Positions 44,773-55,235 of a stretch of DNA of 64,000 nucleotides are shown here, one piece after another (positions within the stretch are counted from its first letter, which is position 1; each line of letters opens with the position of its first letter). This DNA comes from Thalassospira lucentensis (lineage in GTDB: Bacteria; Pseudomonadota; Alphaproteobacteria; Rhodospirillales; Thalassospiraceae). Made by a program: the position numbers and the translations under genes. Under the pieces are notes generated by a model. That model was not told where the DNA came from, ran no database searches, and saw only the letters and a program-made list of their open reading frames with translations. The stretch is taken from contig NZ_LPVY01000013.1 in NCBI RefSeq assembly GCF_001613805.1, positions 280,000 to 343,999 on the forward strand. Direction: 5' to 3'.

Positions 44773-46560
44773 TCATCCCGCCTCTTTCCTTTGTTGCCCG
44801 GTCGCCGGATCAACGCCCAGCGTATCCATAAGCGGACCAAGATATCGGGCGTAGGGGTGCCAAGCACCGATGCTGCTGAGATAGATCGGTTGCCTGACCT
44901 GCAAGGTGCTGTGTGTACGAACTTGGCGTCTGTTTTCATAGAATGTCAGGCAGGCTTCATCCCACGGTAATCCCGTGAAAGAGATAAGGCGGCGGGCTTG
45001 TCCTTCAAGGTTATTGACGATGTCTTCGTAATCGACCTCGATAAAGCGATGAGCAGGTAAAATGTTTCGCCAGTGGTCCATGAATTTCAGGTAGTTGTTG
45101 TAAAATGCGCCGAGTTCCATTTGGTCGTAGCTGAAATTCTGGGCACTTCCGAAGCGTCGACTGTAACAGGAAAAACAGGTGTCCATCGCATCACGGCGGC
45201 AATGGATAATCCGGGTGTCCGGATGCATCAGCGCAATCAGACCCGCCCGAGTGAAATTGGCAGGCATCTTGTCGATAATGCGTTTGACGGGCATGCTTTT
45301 CATGCTGCCAGAATCAGCTTTGACCCTTGCCCGCGCTTCTTTGCAATAGATGGTGCCGAGTGTCTGAATAAACGCGTCGCTGAATTTAAGAACCTCGTCA
45401 CGAGGCTGACCTTGTTTAACCTGATGCTCGATCAGGGCATCCTGATGATAACCAAGTGTGTCAAGTTCACCTGCTCCGTACATTTCCGGGTGAGATGCCA
45501 GAATTTGTTCGACCAGTGTCGTTCCGGATCGCGGCATGCCGACGATGAAAACATGTTGTGGCTGATCACCCTTTTCATCCGGGGTTTGCAGATCGGAAAA
45601 TCGTTCTGCCGGAAAGGCCGCCTTAGTAATGCCAAGGACGTTTTCGATGGTTTGCGGGGAATATTGAATGTTGCGACGCTTGATGCGGTTGCCGTCATTC
45701 AATGCTTTCATTGCGGCATCAATTTCGCCGTGTTCCATATGATTTTTGGCCAGACCAAACAGCAATAGTTCCTTTTGTCCGTCGGGAATGCTTTCAAAGG
45801 ATCGTGATCTGGTCTTGTTGATCATTACCTGCTGGGACGGATGGTCTGCCGAAACCTTATCGATCAGGGTCAGGCAATGCCATGCGCGGATATGGCCGGA
45901 ATGCCGTGCAAGGACATCTTTGAATATCGCGCGGGCCGTATCGATCTGTCCCAGTTCTTTAAGGCATTCGCCTTCGCTAATGAGGGTGTCGATATAACCG
46001 TCCATATGACCGGATTCCCGGGCATATTTCCCCGCGGTGCGGAAATGACCGATAGCGGCATCAAGATCATCATGGGCGAGGCTGACCGCCCCCATTGCAT
46101 TCCATGCAAGCCATTCGGACGGCGCAAGTGCAATCGCACGTTTCAGAAATGGCACTGCCTGTCGTGCCTCGTTATTCCCGGTGAGGAAAATGCCCATTTG
46201 CAGCAACAGCTTCGGATCAAGCGGTTTGCGTTTTAGAGCCTGGGTCAGAACGGTTTTTGCCTGCGCCGGATAGCCAGATGCGCTTAGAATGGCGGATAGA
46301 TCGGTAAAGTAAACCGTTTGTGGATCAAAACTGTTGCATGCCATTTCAAGATCACGAATCGCATCAAGGGCATTGCCATCCTGATGATGCATCAGGGCTC
46401 TGATATGCAGGGCGTCGGGCAGGTCAGGCTTCTCTTTCAGCAAACGATAACACAGTTTGCGGGCCTTCCGGCGATGTCCATTGGTCCACTGGTTTCTGAT
46501 TTCGGCGATGGCCTTGATCGTTGTTTTCGTTTGGTGACGTTCTGCTATCTGATTTGACAT
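44773..46560 (-). CDS. TPR-containing sulfotransferase family protein
   Basis: 595 residues. The first 300 are tetratricopeptide-like helices (repeats such as ALHIRALMHHQDGNALDAI), the rest a sulfotransferase domain. The PAPS 5'-phosphosulfate loop is FIVGMPRSGTTLVEQIL with HPEM after it, and the 3'-phosphate region includes IHCRRDAMDTCFSC. Such bacterial proteins transfer sulfate from PAPS to an unknown acceptor, possibly a protein or polysaccharide. Convergent with the GGDEF gene. Confidence 0.88.
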   Translation of the reverse strand: MSNQIAERHQTKTTIKAIAEIRNQWTNGHRRKARKLCYRLLKEKPDLPDALHIRALMHHQDGNALDAIRDLEMACNSFDPQTVYFTDLSAILSASGYPAQAKTVLTQALKRKPLDPKLLLQMGIFLTGNNEARQAVPFLKRAIALAPSEWLAWNAMGAVSLAHDDLDAAIGHFRTAGKYARESGHMDGYIDTLISEGECLKELGQIDTARAIFKDVLARHSGHIRAWHCLTLIDKVSADHPSQQVMINKTRSRSFESIPDGQKELLLFGLAKNHMEHGEIDAAMKALNDGNRIKRRNIQYSPQTIENVLGITKAAFPAERFSDLQTPDEKGDQPQHVFIVGMPRSGTTLVEQILASHPEMYGAGELDTLGYHQDALIEHQVKQGQPRDEVLKFSDAFIQTLGTIYCKEARARVKADSGSMKSMPVKRIIDKMPANFTRAGLIALMHPDTRIIHCRRDAMDTCFSCYSRRFGSAQNFSYDQMELGAFYNNYLKFMDHWRNILPAHRFIEVDYEDIVNNLEGQARRLISFTGLPWDEACLTFYENRRQVRTHSTLQVRQPIYLSSIGAWHPYARYLGPLMDTLGVDPATGQQRKEAG

Positions 46561-46634
46561 CAGTTCTTCCGGGCTTTTGGGCTGGTGCTGTATGTAAACA
46601 CGCTTGCTGGCAGAAAAACTGGCGGCCGGGATAA

Positions 46635-46666
46635 AAGAAAAACGCCCGGCACATGGCCGGGCGTTT
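46635..46666 (-). terminator. rho-independent terminator of glnA
   Basis: AAACGCCCGGC (46640-46650) pairs with GCCGGGCGTTT (46656-46666). On the minus strand the stem is followed by TTCTTTT. It lies about 30 bases after the glnA stop. Confidence 0.8.
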
Positions 46667-46696
46667 CGTGTTCGATGGTCCTTTCTGGTGAAAGGA

Positions 46697-48106
46697 TCAG
46701 CCGCTGTAGTACATGTCGAATTCGACCGGGTGCGGCGACTGTTCGAAGCGGATAACTTCTTCCATTTTCAGAGCGATGTATGCGTCGATCAGGTCGTCGC
46801 TCATCACATCGCCTTTTTTCAGGAAGTCGCGGTCTGCGTCGAGGCTGTCAAGTGCTTCATGGAGCGAACGGCAAACGGTCGGGACTTCTTTGAGCTCTTC
46901 CGGCGGAAGGTCATAGAGGTTTTTGTCCATTGCATCGCCCGGGTGGATCTTGTTCTCGATACCGTCAAGGCCAGCCATCAGCATTGCGGTGAATGCGAGA
47001 TACGGGTTGGCAAGCGGATCAGGGAAGCGAATCTCGACGCGCTTGCCCTTCGGCGAAGCGGTGTACGGGATACGGCAGGAAGCCGAACGGTTACGAGCCG
47101 AGTAAGCCAGAAGAACCGGTGCTTCGAAGCCCGGGACCAGACGCTTGTAGGAGTTGGTCGTCGGGTTGGTGAAAGCATTCAGTGCTTTGGCGTGCTTGAT
47201 GATGCCGCCGATATAGTACAGGGCGGTGTCAGACAGGTCAGCATAACCGTTACCTGCGAACAGCGGCTTGCCTTCGTGCCAGATCGACTGGTGGGTATGC
47301 ATGCCCGAACCGTTGTCACCGAAGACCGGCTTCGGCATGAAGGTTGCGGTTTTGCCATACTGGTGTGCAACCATGTGGATGCAGTATTTGTAGATCTGAA
47401 CGGCGTCGGCATGTTCGATCAGGGTGCCGAATGCGATACCCAGTTCGTGCTGCGACGGTGCAACCTCGTGGTGGTGCTTTTCGCAACGCACGCCCATTTC
47501 GTTGATATAGTTGACCATTTCGGCACGGATGTCGTTGGCCGAGTCAACAGGCTGTACCGGGAAGTAGCCGCCCTTCGGACCCGGACGGTGGCCACGGTTG
47601 CCGCCTTCGAATTCGGTGCCGGTGTTGTAGGGGCCTTCTTCGGAGTCCAGCTGATAGCCCATGCCTTCGCCAGCGGTGGTCCAGCGAACGTCGTCAAACA
47701 TGAAGAATTCCGGCTCTGCGCCGAAATATGCAGTGTCTCCGATACCAGCGGATTTCATGTATGCGAGTGCGCGTTTCGCGGTCGAACGCGGGCAACGCTC
47801 GTAACCCTGGCCAGTGGCCGGTTCGATAACGTCACAAACGATGATCAGGGTCGGCTGTGCGGTGAACGGATCAACAACTGCGGTTGACGGATCCGGCATC
47901 AGGATCATGTCGGATTCGTTGATTTCTTTCCAGCCGGCGATCGACGAACCGTCGAACATGATGCCGTCAACAAAAACGTCTTCGTCGATCGTGCAGATGT
48001 CCTGCGCGGTGTGCTGCCATTTACCTTTGGTATCGGTAAAGCGCAGATCGACAAACTGGATGCCTTTTTCTTTGATAAGCTTAAGTACAGAAGCAGCGTC
48101 AGACAT
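46697..48106 (-). CDS. glnA: glutamine synthetase type I
   Basis: 469 residues, standard GSI-beta length. Catalytic signatures: [14 protein letters not shown]-type region as [12 protein letters not shown] and NRSASCRIP. The adenylylation tyrosine is Y398 in NLYDLPPEE, so the enzyme is likely controlled by GlnE. It makes glutamine from glutamate and ammonia with ATP. Last gene of the glnB-glnA operon, 64 bases after glnB. Confidence 0.98.
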   Translation of the reverse strand: MSDAASVLKLIKEKGIQFVDLRFTDTKGKWQHTAQDICTIDEDVFVDGIMFDGSSIAGWKEINESDMILMPDPSTAVVDPFTAQPTLIIVCDVIEPATGQGYERCPRSTAKRALAYMKSAGIGDTAYFGAEPEFFMFDDVRWTTAGEGMGYQLDSEEGPYNTGTEFEGGNRGHRPGPKGGYFPVQPVDSANDIRAEMVNYINEMGVRCEKHHHEVAPSQHELGIAFGTLIEHADAVQIYKYCIHMVAHQYGKTATFMPKPVFGDNGSGMHTHQSIWHEGKPLFAGNGYADLSDTALYYIGGIIKHAKALNAFTNPTTNSYKRLVPGFEAPVLLAYSARNRSASCRIPYTASPKGKRVEIRFPDPLANPYLAFTAMLMAGLDGIENKIHPGDAMDKNLYDLPPEELKEVPTVCRSLHEALDSLDADRDFLKKGDVMSDDLIDAYIALKMEEVIRFEQSPHPVEFDMYYSG

Positions 48107-48170
48107 GATGCAACCCTTTAAAACTCAAAATTAGTGACCGTACGATGTTCAATGTCAGGTAACAGACCGA

Positions 48171-48934
<764 letters not shown>

Positions 48935-50107
48935 ATGACTGAATTTGTCGGCAATCCTCTTTTCGCTTCGGGCGGCATCACGATTTTTGAAGTGATGAAT
49001 GAACTGGCCCATAAACATAATGCCATCAATCTGGGGCAGGGTGCACCAGATACCGACGGCCCGGCAGATATCCGTCAAGCTGCCGCGCGTGCAACGATGG
49101 AAATGTCAAACCAGTATCCGCCACTTGCCGGGGTGCCAGAACTGCTTCAGGCGGTTGCCGGCCATAACAAGCGTTTTTATGGCATAGAGGTTGATCCGAA
49201 AAAAGAAGTCCTTGTTGCTGTGGGCGCGACCGAGGGGCTGGCAGATGTGATCCTTGGTCTGGTCGCACCTGGCGATGAGGTGATCCTGATCGAACCGCTT
49301 TATGACAGCTACCTTCCTATGGTGAAGCTGGCAGGGGGTATTCCCAAGCTGGTGCGTGTTACCCCGCCGCATTGGGAATTGCCGCGCGAAGAGCTTGCCG
49401 CAGCATTTTCCGAGAAAACCAAGCTGATCCTGATCAACTCGCCACAGAACCCGTGTTCAAAGGTCTATGGCGATGATGAATTGCAGTTCATTGCCGATCT
49501 TTGCATCAAGCATGACGTCATCGCGCTCTGTGACGAGGTGTATGAACATCTGGTTTTTGATGGGCGCAAACACAAACCGCTGATGACTTTCCCCGGTATG
49601 CGCGACCGCACTGTGCGGATCGGGTCGGCAGGAAAGACATTCTCGCTGACAGGATGGAAGATCGGGTACATCACGGCATGTGCCAAACTGATGGAGCCGA
49701 TCAAAAAGGCACATCAGTTCCTTGTTTTCACTGTCCCGCCGGGGCTGCAGCATGGTGTTGCCTACGGGCTTAACAAGGGTGATGATTATTTTGAGGGCTT
49801 TACGGCCGAAATGCAGGCAAAGCGCGATTTCCTGATGAAAGGTTTGAAGGAAGTCGGTTTTGGTGTTCTGGACTCTCAGGGTACTTATTTCATTACCTGC
49901 GATTTCCGTCCGCTCGGATATGATTGCGACGATGTCGAGTTTTGCCAGATAATGATCAAGGAAGCCGGTGTTGTCGCGATCCCGGTTTCAGCCTTCTATC
50001 AGGGTAAAGATGGCGGGGTGCGGAACTTTGTGCGGTTCTGCTTCTGCAAGCACGAAGAAAAAATGACCGAAGCCATCGAGCGGATAAAAAAGGCTTTTGC
50101 GAAGTAG
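48935..50107 (+). CDS. class I/II PLP aminotransferase
   Basis: 390 residues, fold type I. The PLP lysine lies in IGSAGKTFSLTGWKIGYI, the Asp-Tyr pair in ALCDEVYEHL, and the N-terminal INLGQGAPDTDGP region is typical. It is closest to the group containing kynurenine/glutamine and methionine aminotransferases (YbdL) and DapC-like enzymes; the exact amino donor is unclear. AAGGA stands before the ATG. It may be N-related, being next to glnBA. Confidence 0.88.
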   Translation: MTEFVGNPLFASGGITIFEVMNELAHKHNAINLGQGAPDTDGPADIRQAAARATMEMSNQYPPLAGVPELLQAVAGHNKRFYGIEVDPKKEVLVAVGATEGLADVILGLVAPGDEVILIEPLYDSYLPMVKLAGGIPKLVRVTPPHWELPREELAAAFSEKTKLILINSPQNPCSKVYGDDELQFIADLCIKHDVIALCDEVYEHLVFDGRKHKPLMTFPGMRDRTVRIGSAGKTFSLTGWKIGYITACAKLMEPIKKAHQFLVFTVPPGLQHGVAYGLNKGDDYFEGFTAEMQAKRDFLMKGLKEVGFGVLDSQGTYFITCDFRPLGYDCDDVEFCQIMIKEAGVVAIPVSAFYQGKDGGVRNFVRFCFCKHEEKMTEAIERIKKAFAK

Positions 50108-50129
50108 CGAAATGCCTTGGCACATTATG

Positions 50130-50157
50130 AAACAGGCCGACCATTGTCGGCCTGTTT
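50130..50157. terminator. bidirectional terminator
   Basis: AAACAGGCCGAC pairs with GTCGGCCTGTTT, loop CATT; T residues follow on the plus strand (GCGTTTT). It separates the aminotransferase from the convergent rhodanese gene. Confidence 0.8.
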
Positions 50158-50187
50158 GCGTTTTAGGAGGGGGTGAACAGGGATCTG

Positions 50188-50526
50188 CTACAGCGTGCCC
50201 TGACCTTGCAGAGGAAGACCTGCATCCCGCCAATCCTGTTTGCCTTCGTGGTAATCGCGGACATTGCTGTAACCAAGATCGGACAGGGTATCGGCTGCAA
50301 GCCCGGAATTTCGGCACGGCCCATTCGCGCAATAGACCACGATGGGGGCTGTTTTGTCGGGCAGGACCTGCGTGACTTTTTCGGCGATCAGGTCATGGGG
50401 GATGTTGATCGCACCCGGTAAATGGGCATCGACATAATATTTTGCCGGAAGTGCTTCGATCAGAGTCGGGGCGTTTGGCCCGGTAAGGGCGGTTTTCAGT
50501 TCGTCGCGGGTGATTTTAACAGCCAT
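50188..50526 (-). CDS. rhodanese-domain protein
   Basis: A single rhodanese domain of 112 residues. The sulfur-carrying cysteine is C66 in YCANGPCRNSG, with the canonical C-x5-R loop (C66 to R72). It may carry persulfide between donors and acceptors in the cytoplasm; there is no signal peptide. Divergent from the LysR gene at 50643, which is its likely regulator. Confidence 0.9.
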   Translation of the reverse strand: MAVKITRDELKTALTGPNAPTLIEALPAKYYVDAHLPGAINIPHDLIAEKVTQVLPDKTAPIVVYCANGPCRNSGLAADTLSDLGYSNVRDYHEGKQDWRDAGLPLQGQGTL

Positions 50527-50642
50527 CTGCCGTCTCCTTTATGTGACGTAGTGTTTGATACCTTGATTATTGATGCGCTGTTTTGCGAAGTAAATTTGTG
50601 ATAAACCACATATTGTGTGCACAAAAGCGAACGGTGATTTGG

Positions 50643-51509
50643 ATGCTGGAATGGGATGATCTGCGACTGGTTCTGTCTGTGGCGCGGGCACGCAGTGTGA
50701 CGCAGGCTGCGCGTCAAACCGGACTTCATCATTCAACCCTGTTTCGGCGTCTTGCAGATATCGAAGGGCGATTGGGCAATAAACTGTTCGAGCGTAATCA
50801 GGGCGACTATCAGCCAACCAATGCCGGGCAGGTGGCGATCGAGGCCGCCGAAAAGCTGGAAGGTGAATTGTCAATTTTGTCGCGCAAGCTGGCCGGGACA
50901 GATATCCGCCCGAGCGGTACAGTCAGGCTGACCACAACCGATACACTGCTTCATGCGGTTCTGGCCCCCGATCTTGCGGCGTTTGGGGTGGCTTTTCCTG
51001 AAATCACGTTGCAGGTTGTCACCGATAACCGTTTTTATGATTTGAACCGGCATGACGCCGATATTGCCATCCGCCCGGCGAACGCACCGGACGGCAGCCT
51101 TGTCGGACGCAGAATCGGTGCGATCACATCGGTGGTTTGTGGATCGGATGTTTTTGATGATTGCGAAAACGCACCCTGGATCACCTGCGATGAAAGCCTC
51201 GCGCATATCGCTGCCGCCCGATGGCGTGATAAAAACTTCGCTGATGGCCGGGTGGCTTTGCGCAGCAATTCACTTTTGAACGTTGCGCGTCTTGTTGATA
51301 GCGGCGCGGGCGTGGCTGTTTTACCGTATTTTCTGGCGCATGCTTTCGCCAATATCCGGGCACTAGGTAAACCGATCAACGGACTGGATAATGATCTGTG
51401 GGTTTTGATCCATCATGATTTGCAGGCCGTGCCGCGTATTCGGGTATTCAATGAATTCATGTTTGCAAGATTAAAGGCCAAATCAGCACTGTTTGCCGGT
51501 GGGGCATGA
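50643..51509 (+). CDS. LysR-family regulator
   Basis: 288 residues from ATG 50643 (MLEWDDLRLVLSVAR); the open frame to 50583 gives an unlikely N-terminus. Helix-turn-helix SVTQAARQTGLHHSTLFRRL, then the effector domain with TVRLTTTDTLL. Divergent from the rhodanese gene at 50526. Convergent with the next LysR gene, 12 bases away. Confidence 0.9.
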   Translation: MLEWDDLRLVLSVARARSVTQAARQTGLHHSTLFRRLADIEGRLGNKLFERNQGDYQPTNAGQVAIEAAEKLEGELSILSRKLAGTDIRPSGTVRLTTTDTLLHAVLAPDLAAFGVAFPEITLQVVTDNRFYDLNRHDADIAIRPANAPDGSLVGRRIGAITSVVCGSDVFDDCENAPWITCDESLAHIAAARWRDKNFADGRVALRSNSLLNVARLVDSGAGVAVLPYFLAHAFANIRALGKPINGLDNDLWVLIHHDLQAVPRIRVFNEFMFARLKAKSALFAGGA

Positions 51510-51521
51510 ACAAACAGCTCG

Positions 51522-52448
51522 TTATCTTCTGGCGCAAATAGCATTCCTGCGGCTGAATTCTGCCTTCAGGCGGGGAACCACATAATCGACAAAGGTGCGC
51601 ACACGCGGCGTGGATAGCCGTCCCTCGGGAATGACAAGATGAACCGGGATGGGCGGTTCTTCGTCATCTGGCAGTAATATTCGCAATTCGCCCCGTTCGA
51701 CATGTTCGGCAATCTGATAGGAATATGCCCGCGTAACCCCTTTGCCTTCCACGGCAGAGGGCAGGGTGCCAGCAATGCCGTTGGTGATCAGGCGGGGTGT
51801 AAAACGCACGACCCGAGGAGCACGGTCGGCTGTTCTGGAGGGAAAGGACCATCCGGTTTCGCCTAACTGGGAATTGGCAATGCATTGATGGCCAGCCAAA
51901 TCCACGATCTCGCGGATCGGTGGATTGTTATCCAGATAGAACGGCGAAGCACACAGCAGGCGCCGGACCTCGCCGACGCGGATGGCTATCATGCTGGAGT
52001 CATTCAGATGGGCGATACGCAATGCCACATCAATGCCTTCGTCAACAAGACTGACAATCCGGTCAAGCAACAGAAGCTTCGCCCGTACCGTCGGATGCAG
52101 GTCAAGATAATCATCAAGTATCGGGCGCAGGATGCCAGCCCCGCTGGTGATAGGGGCGGTTACGGTCAACAGACCGCGTGGTGCCTTTGTCTCGCTTTCT
52201 GCCAGAAGGTCGGCTTCTTCGATATCAATGAGGATGCGACGGCATGCAGAGGCATAGCGTTCACCCGCCTCGCTAAGACGAAGTGCACGTGTGGAACGGT
52301 GCAGTAATTGCACACCGATATGATTTTCCAGAAATGTCAAAGCCCGCGTGACTGCAGCCGGGGACCGGCCAAGCTTTCGTGCCGCCGCGGCAAGACTGCC
52401 TTCATCCAGGGCGGTGATGAAAACCTTCATTGCATCAATGCGGTCCAT
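51522..52448 (-). CDS. LysR-family regulator of the SDR-tautomerase pair
   Basis: 308 residues. Begins MDRIDAMKVFITALDEGSL; helix-turn-helix SLAAAARKLGRSPAAVTRAL. It is of the type often linked to small redox or aldehyde genes. Divergent from the SDR gene at 52619, 170 bases away, so that operon is its likely target. The gap contains an ACCATTGGT palindrome at 52519-52527. Confidence 0.9.
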   Translation of the reverse strand: MDRIDAMKVFITALDEGSLAAAARKLGRSPAAVTRALTFLENHIGVQLLHRSTRALRLSEAGERYASACRRILIDIEEADLLAESETKAPRGLLTVTAPITSGAGILRPILDDYLDLHPTVRAKLLLLDRIVSLVDEGIDVALRIAHLNDSSMIAIRVGEVRRLLCASPFYLDNNPPIREIVDLAGHQCIANSQLGETGWSFPSRTADRAPRVVRFTPRLITNGIAGTLPSAVEGKGVTRAYSYQIAEHVERGELRILLPDDEEPPIPVHLVIPEGRLSTPRVRTFVDYVVPRLKAEFSRRNAICARR

Positions 52449-52618
52449 TGTTCGTTCCTCAAATCGAAAGACTGAATTGCATTTTTCGCTAATTCCTTCG
52501 AATGGCGCAATTAATTAAACCATTGGTAACGCTGTTGCCCAATGGGCGAATTCAAATTTCCTGAACGGAAAGTATGGTCGTGATGCCTGCATCGTTCAGT
52601 TTTTTAGGGAATGAAGTC

Positions 52619-53332
52619 ATGAGTAACGAACGGAAAGTTGCCATTATAACCGGTGCTTCCCAGGGCATTGGCGCCGGTGTTGTCAAAACCTATCGTGAAC
52701 TGGGATATGCGGTGGTTGCCAACTCACGCAATATCGCGGCTAGCGAAGATAACGAAGTCGTGACTGTTGCCGGTGATATCAGCGACCCGGTGATTGCGAC
52801 AAAGATTGTTGAAACTGCGGAAGACCGTTTTGGGCGGATTGATACCCTGATCAATAACGCGGGCATTTTTATCAGCAAGCCGTTTCATGAATATTCTGCC
52901 GAAGATTTCGAGAATGTTCTGCGGGTGAATGTTGCCGGGTTCTTCCATATCACGCAGCGTGTCATTCCCCTGATGCTGCGGCAGGGGCGCGGTCATATCG
53001 TCCAGATTACAACTGGTTTGGTTCATCAGGCTCTGGCCGGTGTTCCATCCGGTTTGGCAACCCTTACAAAGGGCGGGTTGGACTCGGTAACCCGTGGGCT
53101 TGCGATTGAGTATGCCAAGCAGGGTATTCGTGTGAACGCCATTGCGCCGGGCATCATCAAAACACCGATGCATGCACCCGAACATTTCGAATTCTTCGAC
53201 GGCCTTCATCCGATGGGACGAATGGGCGAGGTTGAAAACATTGCTGATGCTGTTCGCTATCTTGAACTGGCCAACTTCGTTACCGGTGAAACCCTGAATG
53301 TCGATGGTGGTCAGCACGCCGGTCGCTGGTAA
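52619..53332 (+). CDS. atypical short-chain dehydrogenase without the catalytic tyrosine
   Basis: 237 residues from ATG 52619 (MSNERKVAIITGAS), with AGGGAA upstream; an in-frame ATG at 52574 has no site. The cofactor motif TGASQGIG is at 11-18, NNAG follows, and the RVNAIAPGIIKTPM motif is clear. The active-site segment reads GLATLTKGGL where SDRs have YSASKGA: the Tyr is Ala, while the Lys is kept. The Ser is also changed (ITTG). Coupled to a tautomerase downstream. Confidence 0.9.
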   Translation: MSNERKVAIITGASQGIGAGVVKTYRELGYAVVANSRNIAASEDNEVVTVAGDISDPVIATKIVETAEDRFGRIDTLINNAGIFISKPFHEYSAEDFENVLRVNVAGFFHITQRVIPLMLRQGRGHIVQITTGLVHQALAGVPSGLATLTKGGLDSVTRGLAIEYAKQGIRVNAIAPGIIKTPMHAPEHFEFFDGLHPMGRMGEVENIADAVRYLELANFVTGETLNVDGGQHAGRW

Positions 53333-53384
53333 TTCCGATGTTAATCCTAATTGTCAAGCCGGGCCAATGCCCAAGGAGAACAAG

Positions 53385-53621
53385 ATGCCTTATGTAAATA
53401 TCAAGATCACCCGTGAGGGAACCACCAAGGGAGAAACCAGCACCACGGTCAAGGAAAAGCAGGCCCTGATAAAGGGGGTTAGCGACCTTTTGTTCGAGGT
53501 TCTGGGCAAACCGCATAACAGCACCTTCGTTGTCATCGACGAAGTCGAGACAGATAACTGGGGCGTCGGCGGTATTCCGGTTACCGAGCATCGAAAACAG
53601 GCTGCGGCAAAGGCCGGTTGA
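53385..53621 (+). CDS. 4-oxalocrotonate tautomerase family protein
   Basis: 78 residues from ATG 53385, behind AAGGAG. MPYVNIKITREGT leaves Pro2 as the new N-terminal catalytic residue after Met removal, the hallmark of this superfamily. The usual basic residues lie in the middle, and FVVIDEVETDNWGVGG is the standard C-terminal strand. It follows the SDR by 52 bases, so both probably act on one unsaturated keto or aldehyde compound. Confidence 0.88.
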   Translation: MPYVNIKITREGTTKGETSTTVKEKQALIKGVSDLLFEVLGKPHNSTFVVIDEVETDNWGVGGIPVTEHRKQAAAKAG

Positions 53622-53648
53622 AATCGGTTTCAAGCCAAATACAAGTAC

Positions 53649-53679
53649 AAAGGGCGCAGCCGAATAGCTGCGCCCTTTT
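53649..53679. terminator. rho-independent terminator after the tautomerase gene
   Basis: AAAGGGCGCAGC pairs with GCTGCGCCCTTT, followed by T and TTCTTCG. It also faces the convergent Gfo/Idh/MocA gene. Confidence 0.85.
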
Positions 53680-53702
53680 CTTCGTCTTATTTTCGGTAGG
53701 TA

Positions 53703-54704
53703 TCAGGAGCTGACCATTTCCCAGCTTCCGGTACGTGCAGAGCGGCTCAGAGCATCGAGGATCTGCATATTGGCGATGGCGTCCTCGATTGGATAATCGA
53801 CCGGGCTTTCGCCATTAAAGATCGCCGTCGCATTCTCTCCCTGCAGGGTATAGTGGTTGCAGATCGGGAATTTGATTTCGCGTGCTTCGTCAAAACCGGG
53901 CTGTTTTTGCGTGCCGACACGTATCAGTGCCGGATTTTCAGGGATCGGGTTGAACGGCATAATGATTTCGACGCGGCCTTCGGTGCCAAGGATATGAACG
54001 CGTTGCACGGCTGCCGACTGTGTGCCGCAAACAAAGCTTGCCTGAATGCCGCTTCCGAAATCGAGCATGCCCGAAACAAGCCGGTCGGTGCCGAATTTCG
54101 GATCCTTGTCCATCAGGGAAACCACACGCACCGGTTCCTTGCCCGTGATGTAGCGCGGACCGACGATGCAGTAACAGCCGATATCAAGCAAACCGCCGCC
54201 GCCGATATCCTTTTTGTTACGCACATTGTTCGGATCAGCATTGAAATAGGTAAAGATGCTTTGCACCGTGGTGATTGTGCCGATCTGACCGCTTTCAACG
54301 AGCCGACGTGCTTCCTGCCATTGCGGATGATGACGGACCATGAAGGCCTCAAGTACATGCTTGCCGCTTTTGTCGCGCGCCGCGATCAGGCGCTTGGCAT
54401 CTTCGGTGTCCAGTCCGATCGGTTTTTCGCACAGTACGTGTTTTCCTGCTTCCAGCGCCTTGATCGTCCATTCCACATGAAGATGGTTGGGCAGGGGATT
54501 ATAGATTGCCTCGATTGACGGATCGGCCAACAGTTCTTCGTAGGAACCATAGGCGCGCGGAATGCGCAGGCTTTGGGCGGTTTCGCGCGTTTTTTCAAGA
54601 TCACGTCCGGCAATGGCAAGAATTTCAAGTTTGTCGCTTTCCTGCATGGCCGGAATGACCTTTTCCGTACCGATCTTTGCCGTGCTGATGACGCCCCACT
54701 TCAT
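53703..54704 (-). CDS. Gfo/Idh/MocA-family oxidoreductase
   Basis: 333 residues from ATG 54704 (MKWGVISTAKIGTEKVIPAM); GGAG at normal distance favours it over 54740. NAD(P)-binding fold at the N-terminus, the EKP motif in HVLCEKPIGLDTE, and a C-terminal sheet with the likely catalytic His in DIGCYCIVGPRY region. Members oxidise or reduce sugars, inositols or other polyols. Substrate unknown. It stands alone, minus strand. Confidence 0.9.
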   Translation of the reverse strand: MKWGVISTAKIGTEKVIPAMQESDKLEILAIAGRDLEKTRETAQSLRIPRAYGSYEELLADPSIEAIYNPLPNHLHVEWTIKALEAGKHVLCEKPIGLDTEDAKRLIAARDKSGKHVLEAFMVRHHPQWQEARRLVESGQIGTITTVQSIFTYFNADPNNVRNKKDIGGGGLLDIGCYCIVGPRYITGKEPVRVVSLMDKDPKFGTDRLVSGMLDFGSGIQASFVCGTQSAAVQRVHILGTEGRVEIIMPFNPIPENPALIRVGTQKQPGFDEAREIKFPICNHYTLQGENATAIFNGESPVDYPIEDAIANMQILDALSRSARTGSWEMVSS

Positions 54705-55022
54705 TCCGATACTCCGTATTGTTTTCTCTTTGTGGCGCACATGACGGTTCAGGCCGGTGCGCCGTGTTAATTTCGCCCGGAATGGCGGGCGTGTTCAAGA
54801 TATTGAATTGATTTAATTAGGCCACTTGCGCGATCACGCAAGATGTTCAAACGGATGGGATGCCTGTTCGGTTGGATTGGATGCAATGATATACCCGATG
54901 TTAAAACCCGCAGTCCCCCGGATTGTGCGACTTTGCGAAGTTCCGGGGAAAACAGGGCAAAAAAGTAAAAATATGCGCTTGACGTCCGGGGCTCCCGGCG
55001 ATAAAAACCGCGCCACACGACG

Positions 55023-55099
55023 GCGGGTGTAGCTCAGGTGGTTAGAGCACCAGATTGTGGCTCTGGGGGCCGTGGGTTCAAGTCCCATCACTCGCCCCA
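55023..55099 (+). tRNA. tRNA-His (GTG)
   Basis: Full cloverleaf: acceptor GCGGGTG with CACTCGC, anticodon stem CCAGA/TCTGG with loop TTGTGGC (anticodon GTG), T-arm GTGGGTTCAAGTCCCAT and an encoded CCA. A G at 55022 can serve as the extra G-1 that pairs with C73, the tRNA-His mark. Confidence 0.95.
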
Positions 55100-55103
55100 T
55101 GTG

Positions 55104-55133
55104 AAAAGGTCAGGCAGAAATGCCTGGCCTTTT
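55104..55133 (+). terminator. rho-independent terminator after tRNA-His
   Basis: AAAAGGTCAGGCA pairs with TGCCTGGCCTTTT (one T-G pair), loop GAAA, followed by GTCTTTC. It starts 5 bases after the tRNA. Confidence 0.85.
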
Positions 55134-55235
55134 GTCTTTCTGGCCGCTTTCCAATTCCAAAACCGGGACTGATCTGCTAGTTAGCCTTTGCGCTCGCGCC
55201 CATTCTTTTGTTCCGGTTCCGAGGAGGTCGCCCCC

